NCBI RefSeq assembly: GCF_019649055.1
Contig: NW_026570268.1
Location: forward strand, 496,001-560,000
From: Paramacrobiotus metropolitanus
Taxonomy: Eukaryota > Tardigrada > Eutardigrada > Parachela > Macrobiotidae
DNA length: 64,000 nucleotides
Reading direction: 5' to 3'
Below the pieces are notes generated by a model. It did not search any database. It saw nothing but the letters and a program-made list of their open reading frames with translations, and had not been told where the DNA came from. Below, one piece after another: positions 24,654 to 38,226 of this stretch (position 1 is the stretch's first letter; the number at the start of each line of letters is the position of its first letter). A program made the translations under genes and the position numbers.

Positions 24654-25087
24654 TTTTAGCAGTAGAAAAATAATCTACGGGAAGTTATGTATCCGAAAAT
24701 CCGAACAGAAATCGGGAATTACGCAGCGCAAACAGGAAAAGGAAAATTTCCGCAGATTAAATGGAGGCGCATGCGGAGCGGCGTTACGGAGGCGTACGTT
24801 ACGTACTACGCTTACGGCGTAATGCGTACGGTGTCCACAATTCACGTAACGGTAACCGTAGCAGTGGAGTGTTACGCGAATTGTGATTGGCCCCCAGACC
24901 GCATTAACTCCGCCCACTTACTCGTGGCCTGGCTCGAGTGTGAGTCTGTGAACTGTGAAGCGGCGGAATGACTGATCCGTAGACTTTCGCAAGCGTCGAT
25001 TCTTTACCGATTTTCGGTTCCACAAAATCTGCAACTTGAAGCTTTTTCGAGTACTTCCCGTATTTACCCATTTTGTTCACATCGACA
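24654..25087. promoter_or_regulatory. Divergent promoter of NAC-alpha and eIF4A
   Basis: Only 434 bases separate the ATG of NAC-alpha from that of eIF4A. Positions 24784-24862 carry a dense group of TACG words, with the core at 24791-24836 (GGCGTACGTTACGTAC). A shared bidirectional promoter for two highly expressed translation-linked genes is inferred from the spacing. Confidence 0.5.
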
Positions 25088-28356
<3,269 letters not shown>

Positions 28357-30576
28357 TCTGACTTTCCTTGAGAGAGAGAGAGACGGTTGGCTCCCTGACT
28401 GGACGATGAGGCGGTTCGGCGTTGCGGATGTGTGTTTTTTGGCGGGTGGCGTTGATGACGCGGCCGTCAGACAGACAGACGCATGGTTTAACGTTTCTTG
28501 GTAATTTTCTTCTTTTTTTGATGACGGGTACCTTAATTTAGTGTCAGTGGCGCGGCGTGCACGCGACAGTGGCGGCGCGATCCTCGTGGTGGTCATTTGT
28601 ATTTTCCTAATGTTTCTTTTCTTTTTTGCCTGCATCCCCGCTGTTGCTGCTGTTCCGTGCTTGGCTTGTTATTATTCACTTAACATTAAAAACACAAGGC
28701 ATTTTGCGCAGGCGGGGCTCGATTGGTACCCTAGTTACTTAATTAGCGGCGGTTTGACGAACAAGTCACAGCTCGTAATGAATACATTGAATTTTTTAAA
28801 TAAATTAAATAATAGTTATGTTGTAATGATATTAATCTCAGTGAGAATTCAGTCGATACATGAACCGGCGGTACGCTACTGCCACCGCTACTCGAATGCG
28901 TCGCAGCTTCTTGTATGGACAAAATATCAGGAATTCATTCGGTGACTGTAATGTGCAAGGTACACAATAATAATATTATCTGTATGCAAGTGTAGTTTGT
29001 GTGTACAATACAATATGAATGCAGTACATGTTTTGTTAGATACACTACTGTAAGAAAAAGCTAGTGTAGTTTACAACCAACTGTACAATGGGATATAGAT
29101 ACAGGAATTTTCAATAATTAACACGTAAAAATATTGTACATGTATCATGCATTGACAGTATACATGGACAGTTAATAAAACATGTCCCAATTTGTTTGTT
29201 TCATTACATTACTCTACATATTACTATCGAGTTGTATCAACACCAGATACCGGTATTGTGTGTTACCCATTAATAAAATTTAATATCATGTTTGTAAGAT
29301 GACATCAAGTGTACCAAGCGGAAAACGGCGGCTCACTACACTGGCAGTGGCCTGAATGTAGCCAGTACAGTACTGGTTAAGAAATAAGAGTCTATGCGGG
29401 CGCCGGAAGCGTACAAATGAATAATCTGTCGACGTCAGCGGGAAGGATGTGTGCATTGTAGCCTGTACCGAATACAGATGGGTCGCCGGTGGAACTACGC
29501 ACGTACCGTACATGTGTACACTGCGATGTACCCCTACTCCGCGCGGCGTTTATATCGTATGTTTTGTATATTCTACAGTAGTTGCAGCGGTGTGCGAGGT
29601 TAGTTTGTGTTTTTGTAGTACTATTAGTATCTGCTAATCTTATCTGCGTAGTGCTATACAGCTTATTTTAGCTAGTCGCGCTAGTTCGTCAAATTAGCTA
29701 GGCCCGTCATTTATCTTGTGCATTGTACATTAATTATAATTATATGCCATTTTACTATCTAATAATATATTATTCCATTTATTCGCATCTTGCGGCATCG
29801 CGCTATAGCAGTCGACGTATAACACTTCTTCTAATCTGTCTGCGGAGCCCGATCGTAATTACGTTTCTTATCCTTGGGAGGTTTGCAAGTCGCAGCGGTT
29901 TGGTAGCGGCGTTAGTTATTTTCTGTTATTATTTTCCTTCGGCGGGATTGTCGATTAGCGGGATAGCGATATTGTCGTGTAAAGTAGCCGCGATTAATTA
30001 ATCACCGTCGCAAGTACAGCTAATTATTACGGACGTTGAATATCATTTCTACATGCAAGACCGCATTCCGCTGCATGAGCGGACGGGGCCGGGGATTTAA
30101 ATTAAGGGAGCGGACGAGCGGAGGCAATAAGATAATAAGATATATATCCTGCAGGCAGAAGCTGATCCGTTTTGCGGGACGCGACGGTAAAAAGGTAGGC
30201 TGACAGACTAAACGGTATAAGAGTATAGTGTACATGGATATACGTCAACGTTAGACGCTAGGCAGGTACCGGCGGGAGCTGGGCCTGCGCAACGTTGAAC
30301 GCTGCATGCAGCTGCTATGTCGCGCTCGCGATCTGGCTCGCCCAGCTGCTGCTGCTGCTGCGTCAACCGATGCCGAACACTGCTCCCGCGGCCGCCACAG
30401 CAAACTGAGTATTGTACAATGTACACCGAGCAGTAGTTTAATTTATGCCCTATACTGCCAGTAGTTCCGCATATTATGTACGCAGATACCCTAAGACTTA
30501 GTAGCGTTGTATATAGATAGTAGTAGTACGTGCTGTACGTACTACTCACACCGGAAGCGACAATATTATAATTATA

Positions 30577-30682
30577 CAGTACCGTACATTCAACTCTTCT
30601 ATAGTAAAATTTTTTTTTGTAATATCAAAATTTGATATTACAAAAAATAATTTTACTATAGAGAGTTAAATGTACGGTACTG
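30577..30682. mobile_element. Mariner-like foldback MITE
   Basis: The 106-bp element is almost entirely two inverted arms of about 53 bases. The left arm starts CAGTACCGTACATT and the right arm ends with its complement, AATGTACGGTACTG, with a few mismatches and one-base gaps. It is flanked by TA on both sides (30575-30576 and 30683-30684). CAGT-type ends plus a TA target duplication fit the Tc1/mariner superfamily. It has no coding capacity. Confidence 0.75.
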
Positions 30683-30706
30683 TAAAAAAACAATACAAAT
30701 ACTGAC

Positions 30707-30733
30707 ATTACAAACCATTTAATGGTTTGTAAT
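30707..30733. repeat. Perfect 27-bp palindrome
   Basis: ATTACAAACCA and its exact complement TGGTTTGTAAT flank a five-base centre, giving a short hairpin 24 bases after the foldback MITE. It may be the remnant of another foldback element. Confidence 0.5.
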
Positions 30734-31640
30734 TTCGTATAAACAAGACCACAGCAAAGCTGCCAAGAGAAACAACATCGGGCACAAATCATTCCCGATC
30801 GGTAAAATTAATTATTTATTATACATTACATCTAGTGAACATACCAGTGCATGTTATACGTACTGTACTGTACTGCAATATCGTCATCGTCAGCGCATAC
30901 AATATAGATATATTGTACGACATATATATATATAGATAATATTAAATTACCGGTGTTATATAAAATGCTATACAAGTACTGATCGCGCATCCGAAGTCCT
31001 GACTTGCAGTGCACACAGTAAACACTGGTACATGTACTGGTGTGAAGCAGAAGGGTGTGTTACAGCGTGTCAGTGCGGACAGGGTGCAGTCGGCAACATT
31101 TGGGCCTACGTTGCCGACCGGCAGTCTGCTCGTTGTGCGGACGGGCTGTGCATGTGGAGCTGCCTGCTACGAGCAGCCTAGTGAGCCTACGCCGCTGTAG
31201 AACCGTGCAACAGCGCTTCTCGCTGGGCCTGAGCCCGCTGCCGTACCGGCGGAACCGGTATACGTATTAAAAAGCAGTGCATAACAATTACAGAGTATGT
31301 TCCCCGCATACAGACATTCTGTACAAGTACTGCTGTTTGTCGGCTCAATGCCACCCACTAGTACGGCTGTACTGCCATCGGCATTTCCGCCGCACGCTAT
31401 CGCTCGGCAGCTGTATACCAGTGATTTACTATCACTTCTGCTGCCCTTTCATTCAAATTCCACTTTCCATTTCATGTACATAATATTATATATGTCACAG
31501 AAAATAATAATGATATTAATAAGTTTCCCCATTAATACGTTTGCCTGCGTCGTGGGAAACAAATTCATGGATTTTCCAACGCCGCTAGCGATTTCAGGTG
31601 TCATTCCAAATGTATAAACTCGATTATTTTACGAAGAGTG

Positions 31641-31753
31641 TTAATCGTGGCCGCCAAGATAACAATGATTGCAAGGCGCCGGTACACTACTTGATAGTTC
31701 AAATTTAAACTTTAAAAAACAACCGAAATCTCGATCTTCTCTTGGGTTAAAAG
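31641..31753 (-). mobile_element. 5'-truncated LINE 3' end, short copy
   Basis: On the minus strand this matches the 3' portion of the LINE fragment at 35496-35879 over about 110 bases, including the last reverse-transcriptase codons (FNPREDRDFGCF) and the start of the 3' untranslated region. It is a severely 5'-truncated insertion of the same family. Several substitutions and small gaps separate the copies, so it is not recent. Confidence 0.6.
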
Positions 31754-32235
31754 TAATTAGTTCCAATCCGCGCGGACGTATTTGTATGGGTACTGGCTAT
31801 TGCCGAATCAAAACACACACAAGTTGAAATAATTATCAAGTACTTACAGTAATAGCATTAAATTAATATTATGGACTGTATTCCCAAGTCAAAATTCACC
31901 ATCGTAATAATCATTATTATTATTAGAGTACTCGCATTAACCAGTAAGCAATGTAAGGATGATGTACGTGTGAATCGGTGTGATCATAGTCCAGTTAATT
32001 ATGGTGAATGGTGATGATAACACGGATCGGACCTGCGTGTGTTCTCGTACTGCAGACCGGAAGTACCTACAGTCCCACTGTCCACATATACACATTATGT
32101 AATTGCATTTATTTGCAGCGCCAACCGATAGGTCACTGACAACTGCAACGCCCATGGTATACCGTGGCGCTAGCTGCATAATACTGTAGATGAGTGGCCG
32201 GAGGAGGCGGGCAGTGTCCAGTTGAAGTAGTGGGA

Positions 32236-35200
32236 ATGGACAAGAGTTTCGCCGGCACCGCTCCCGCTCCCGGCAGTCCCGCCGCGGCGTCCGTGCAGCC
32301 GCAGCGCAACGGCTCCGTCAGCGGCAGCGGCAACGGCAGTCCGCAGATGCATCTCCACGCCGCCGACGCCAGCCTCCCGTCCACGCCAGATGCGGCGGCC
32401 GACGTTGGGTACGTCAATATATAGATAGTATCTGTATGTACACGCTAGATTATGTACAATATTCGCACATATAGATATACATATATAGATATAGATATAT
32501 AATTATCGCATATCTATACAAGTGCGTATATTTTACATTATCTAGTACATTATTTATATGCGTGCATACATAGATATATACGCATATTTATCGTTAGTAC
32601 AACAAGTAATTATACAATGTCTACATGCTGCAATTAGTTAAAAGTATTCGTTAAATGTACCTATAGACATGTACCGTATATATACTGTTATATCTATATA
32701 CGAGTATATATAAACACATGCCACCTTTTTCAGTTTTTTCAAACAATCCTGCATGACCTTGCCACTGCATAACTGTAGTTTGTTCTAATAACTATTCTTT
32801 TCAAAAGCGTAAAGCAGTTTCTTTTCGAAATGTTTAACTATGACGATTAGTGTATTAATTATAGTGCGATTTGAAACTGAAATGGGAGAACGGAAGGGAA
32901 TTGTGTCACGTGGTGTCTTATTGCAGGAAGATGTTCGTCGGTGGTCTAAATTGGCTGGTAAGTTGCGTCCAGCGTTGGGCCTTGCTTGAACTGAACTGCA
33001 GAATTAACGACGCTAATTTGTGTTTTTAACGCGCACGTGCAGACCAGCAGCGACTCGTTGAAGGATTACTTTAGCCGCTTCGGTCCGGTGAAGGAGTGCG
33101 TCATCATGAAGACGCCGCTGACGCGCAAATCCCGGTAATGAGCGCGTATGTGTACTATACTGTACAATACAAGGTCACACGGAATGTTGTTCTATATAAT
33201 GACGGTGTCTAATGCAGGGGTTTCGGATTCGTGACCTTTGTGGATCCGGCCGACGTGAACAAGGTGCTGCAGATGGCCCACCACGAAGTCGACGGGAAGA
33301 AGGTCAGACGTGACATATAGATCACAACTGACCGGAAATGAGTTGACTGGAAGTGTTGTTTTGGTGCGGACAGATCGATCCGAAGGTGGCCGTGCCCCGT
33401 CGGAGTCCGGCCGGCGCCACCAAGGTACGCCTAGCTGGTGACCTTTACGTCTTATATATACGAGTATACATATCTCATTGTAATACTTTTGCTACTTTTT
33501 CGTATACATAGATGTGTCATCCGTATAATATGTCTGTTATAATTATTGGAATATATATATAGATATAGCTATGTGGAAATATATTATATGTGGCATTATA
33601 TTTGTGAGTATTCACTGAACTGCATGGCCGCTGCAGACGCCGGTGGTGACGCGCACGAAGAAGGCCTTCATCGGCGGCCTCCCGGCCAACACCACGCCGG
33701 ACGACCTGCGCAGCTACTTCTCCACTTTCGGCACGGTACACACGCTAATGCACTTAATCTTCTGTTGTGGGTATCGCTTAATTACGGAATTAACAGGTGG
33801 AAGATGCTGTCCTCATGATTGACAAGAACACACGCCGGCACCGAGGTACTATCCATTTTGATTATTATGTGTGTAACAAACATATATATTCTTATGCCAT
33901 TTCTTTATAACATGTCAGTACTATTTTGTGCAGATGATGTTTTTATTTTGTATAATTAATGTATTAATTTTTTGCAAGTAATTTACCAATCTTGTAAAAT
34001 TAATTTATTGGGATTTTATAATTAATTAATCTTGCAGGCTTCGGCTTCGTGCACTTCGCCAGCGAGGAGACCGTGGACAAAGTGTGCGACATCCACTACC
34101 ACGAGATCAACCAGAAGATGGTCAGTGCGGGGAAAACGTGAATTTTACAGCTCCGCGTTCAACTGACATCATTTAGCCGGTGAAACTTAGTGTATTAATG
34201 TTTGCCGATGACCTTGCGCAGGTGGAGTGCAAGAAGGCGCAGCCGCGCGAAGTCCTGGCGCCGGCGCATCTGCGCAACCGGGCCAACGCCGGCATGGGCT
34301 TCGTCCTGCCGCTGCACGCGCTGACCGGCCGGAACGCGGCGGCCGGCGCTTACTGTACGTAGAAGAATGTAAACGGCTGTTGACCTTTACACATTTCTGT
34401 GTTATGATAATTGCATTGACCTGTCGGCAGTGCCCTTTCCGCCGTACGACGTCGGCGCGGCGGGATACGGCCGGCTCGGCGCCGGCTACCCCGGCTTCGG
34501 CATGCTGCCCTTCTTCCCAGGTTGGGACGCGCATTCCTCTTCCACTTTATCAGACTTGTTTAACAATTTATTATTTAAAAATTATCTGACTAATTTAACG
34601 TAAACCTAAATCGTAAATTTTAATCGTAATTGATATTCTAGCGACTACTAATTATAATACGTAGTAATCAGCCTTTGATAAAATTTATTTAATGATTTAC
34701 TTAAATATTGTACAAATTATCATTAAATAAGTAAGTAGTTAACCTGAAATTATTAACGAAATAAACAGGGATTTGACAGTTTTTGTCGGCTACTGTAACT
34801 GATCTGCAGTGACTTGACCATTTATCTCTACACTGCAGGTTTGCCGGCGTATTTAGGCTTTTACCCGCCCTTGGGCGGCGGTAGTCCTACCGATTCCGGC
34901 CGGCTGGACTCAGGTGAGCTATTTATATTATTTTCCTTATGGCGACCTTTGCGCGCATAATAAGTAATCAGCTTCTATATATCTGTACTTCTATAAATTA
35001 TATAAAACGGATGTATATAAGAGATATATACATGTACAGATATATAGATATATGTACGTGATATATAGATATATAGATATGTGCAGATAATAATATATAC
35101 TTACAAGTATCGGTCGCGCTAGCGCGCTACTTATATAGTATATACAGATATATATATTTAACAGATATATATGTATAGAGACGTGCGGGTATATTATGTA

Positions 35201-37387
35201 TGCAAATATAGATAATTAGTATCTATGTGTAAATAATTAGTATCTATATGTAGGTAATTAGTATCTATATGTTGTGTATCTATATGTAAATACAGATACA
35301 GCAGATACTTATATATAGATATGTAAATATAGATATAACAGTTATATATGTATAGAGACGTAACAGATATATCTATATATTTTATATGTATGATAATATA
35401 TAGATATGTAAATATAGATAAAACAGATATATATGTATAGAGACGTGCGGGTATATTATGTATGTAAATATAGATAATTAGTATCTATGTGTAAAAGTTT
35501 AATGGGCAATAGCCGCCAAAGTAACAAAAATCGCAAGCGCCGGTGCACTACATGAAAGTTAAAATTTAAACATTAAAAAAACAACCAAAATCTCTATCTT
35601 GTCTTGGGTTAAAAGGCAACGTGCTCAAAACAGCCGTGGCATTTCCTTTAACAACGGCCAGGCTGAAACGCTGCTTTAGGAAAGCAGTAGAACGCGCTTC
35701 TCCAGTTAAGTCTCGAATTTTACGGCCCATGAAATGCAACAGTTCACTAAAAGCGGGGCCAAATACTCCCAACGTCTCTATCACTAAAGGATAAAAGAAG
35801 TTTCCATTTTCCACAAACGAATATGTCCGGCGTTTGGAATTTTCAGCAAGCTGAGCGACGTGTCCAGGTTTCTTCGATGTCTATGTGTAAATAATTAGTA
35901 TCTATGTGTAAATAATTAGTATCTATATGTTAGTTAGTATCTATATGTTGTGTATCTATATGTAAATACAGATACAGCAGATATATATAGATATGTAAAT
36001 ATAGATATAACAGTTATATATGTATAGAGACGTAACAGATATATCTATATATGTATGATAATAATATAGATATGTAAATATAGATATAACAGATACATAT
36101 GTATAGAGACGTGCGGGTATATTTAAATGTATGTAAGTGTAGATAATTTTATATAGTATATGAAAGTACAGAATCTGATATAATAATAATTGTACAAATG
36201 CATGTTCGTCGGCATATCTTCTGTGTAAGAATGAAGCAGTGAACGCCGTTAAGAGAATTATTTAACGGTTATTTCCGGTGCAGTGAGTAAGCGGCTGGAG
36301 GAGATGTCGCTGCTGGAGCAGCTGACCAGCGCCGCGCTCAGCGGCTACACCGCCTCCGCCGCCACCTCCGCGGCATCGGCGTCCGCCTCATCCGCCCGCG
36401 CGGCTGGAGCGTCTGCAGCGTCCCGGGAGCGCGTTCCGCAGGCCGCCGGCCACTCGCGCTCGTCCCCGCAGAATAACCAGCCGACGACCGGCACCGCCCC
36501 GCACCGGACACCCTCCGGCGCCGACGGCCTCTTCGGTCAGTCGCCGTCGGGAGGCGCCTATCCCGCCCACGCGGCCCGCGGCCTGCAGGGAAAAGAGCCG
36601 ACCGGCAGCCTCCCGCCCGCCGGGACGCGGCCGGCCTTCGGAAGCCAGCCCAATGGACCACCGGCCAACCACGGCCCCGTCGGCACCGTCGGCACCGCCG
36701 GCCACGCCCATACTCTCAACCACGCCCACCTCAACCGGGTCTGTTCAATGTTCACCAGCAATTTATCTTTTAACAAATTAAATTTATAATTTACATTAAA
36801 TAAGTAACTTATAATTTACATAATTAATCAAATCAATTAAATTAAATTACAAGTTCTTGATTTGATTAATTTCTCTCTTACTGCCATTAATGCAGGTGCC
36901 AGTTTCTTAATTCGCTCATTTTACTGTACAGTACAATCTGTACATCCTTTTAATAAATTTCTCATTACGTTGCAATTAGGTTGTATTTAACTGTTACAAA
37001 TTTGAATTTATTTTCTAATTGTTATTATCATATTTTTTCTGGTATTAGTCAAGAAAATATTATTCGCAATATAGAGAAGACGTCGTGTATCAATAATAAC
37101 ACGCTTGCGAGATTGTACTTTAATAAAAATGGATAAAATGAAAATTTTATTTCGTGTTCAAGTTTTCTGAGTAGTTTGTATTTGTAACTGACTGGTATTT
37201 TAGTGTAAGAGTTTCTAACTGAATTCTAATTAACTTCTCTGACATTTTTCCCAACTCTAATTAACTGGCAATTATTTCGTAGTTAATTTGTTTGGCCGGC
37301 TTGCACAAATACATATATATTGATTGTTGTATTTGTCCAAAGGTCACTTTACCCGGCGCCGCATCCTTCGCTTCCGGCTACACATAG
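32236..37387 (+). CDS. MSI: Musashi RNA-binding protein
   Basis: Twelve exons are clear: 32236-32408, 32927-32957, 33043-33134, 33218-33302, 33374-33424, 33637-33735, 33797-33845, 34038-34120, 34222-34354, 34431-34520, 34839-34913 and one starting at 36284. RRM1 covers about 59-140 ([17 protein letters not shown]) and RRM2 about 153-230 (KAFIGGL, RGFGFVHF), joined by the Musashi linker with AVPRRS. The Musashi signature [11 protein letters not shown] follows, then a Tyr/Pro/Gly-rich tail. Musashi proteins bind UAG-containing 3' untranslated regions and repress translation in stem and neural cells. The 3' end is uncertain. Exon 12 can read to a stop at 36787-36789, or use a donor after 36738 in phase 0 to join either 36896 (ending VPVS) or 37343-37387 (ending FASGYT, faintly like the vertebrate ending FTNGYH). 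The 1.37-kb intron 11 holds a minisatellite and a LINE fragment. Confidence 0.87.
32409..32740. repeat. ATAGATAT-rich simple repeat in Musashi intron 1
   Basis: From about 32450 to 32710 the intron is dominated by irregular TATA, TATAGATA and ATATAC runs. The words resemble those of the intron 11 minisatellite (for example TATATAGATAT). It is simple-sequence DNA without coding potential. Confidence 0.55.
34975..36180. repeat. Complex AT-rich minisatellite in Musashi intron 11
   Basis: The block is built of repeated modules such as TATAGAGACG (near 35174, 35351, 35436, 36022 and 36102), TAATTAGTATCTATGTG and TATAGATATGTAAATA. Spacings of about 80-90 bases and twice that suggest a composite repeat unit. 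A LINE fragment at 35496-35879 interrupts it. The modules are variable in order and not perfectly periodic. Confidence 0.75.
35496..35879 (-). mobile_element. 5'-truncated LINE with reverse-transcriptase tail
   Basis: On the minus strand an open frame from the inner left boundary encodes the C-terminal end of a non-LTR retrotransposon reverse transcriptase: [33 protein letters not shown] and a stop at 35566-35568, followed by a short 3' region. The ETLG and QR-S-A-KGN pattern is typical of these C-termini. The direct repeat TCTATGTGTAAA occurs at 35484-35495 and 35880-35891, as a target duplication would, although the surrounding minisatellite contains the same word. The fragment is antisense to Musashi. 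Confidence 0.75.
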
Positions 37388-38226
37388 AGCAACCCGAGTC
37401 AGTTGTTGACCACTCACTGCGTGCATTTGTTCTCCCCGTCCGTATCCACAATTTTGCCGTCGCGTCATCAGGAAGCCACACCGGAAATCACAGCGTGTAC
37501 TTTGTTGTCAACTGCCATATTTATTTCTGCATAGCACTTTCGCCAGCCAGATCGGAGATTTGTTGTGTTCTGTTGCCGTCTCGATAGAAATCATATTCGT
37601 CCACGTAAATTGTTGTTAACTGTGCTAACCTTCGTGATCAGAATGCAGAGTTATTTATTTACAGAGAACAAGGTAGATTTTGCCGCGTGTTCGTTTAATT
37701 GTTGCTGCATGTGCTGTACGAAGTATCTGTAATTCTGTCTGTCTGTACTCGTGTTGAAAAAAATGGGATTAAATCATCGCTAATTTTACAGTCGTCCTAG
37801 AAATTTTTTTAAAAATTTTACTTAATTTTTTGGTTTCTTTTTCTTAATTTACCGGATTCGTATCAGCTGCAGGTTATTAATTCAAAAATCCTTTTACATA
37901 AATTGAAAAACATAGTGAAGATATTAAATTCAAAAAATTGCCTTGCAGTTCATTGCTGTGTTTTATTGCAAAAAATACACAAATATTATTACTGTATTCG
38001 TCGGTAAAAACTGTGGCTGATACAATAAACAGGAAATAAGCCAAACACACAGTCAGTCCGTTAAACCACGCAACCGCTGATAAAAAAATCAAATGCCAAA
38101 TACACTGGCCTACTCCCGAAAACAACAAACAAACAAACACTGCGGCTGCCGACATCCGGTTCATCACAGCTCTTTGGCAAAACAAAATGCGAAGAAAATC
38201 CCCACAGATCAAGAAACGCCATCCGC
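37388..38226. other. Convergent region between Musashi and NUP210
   Basis: This interval carries the 3' untranslated regions of two converging genes. The left half (to about 37600) is moderately GC-rich and the right half AT-rich. No further gene or repeat is seen. Confidence 0.5.

Larger units (their letters stand above)
28357..32235. other. Long intergenic region before Musashi
   Basis: This 3.9 kb starts with the eIF4A 3' untranslated region (to about 28800). The rest is AT-rich with many GTAC-containing words and no convincing gene. It holds a foldback MITE (30577-30682), a small perfect palindrome (30707-30733), a LINE 3' fragment (31641-31753) and, from 30240 to 30450, a GC-richer patch with a CTG run. 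Upstream untranslated exons and enhancers of Musashi are likely here but cannot be located. Confidence 0.5.
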
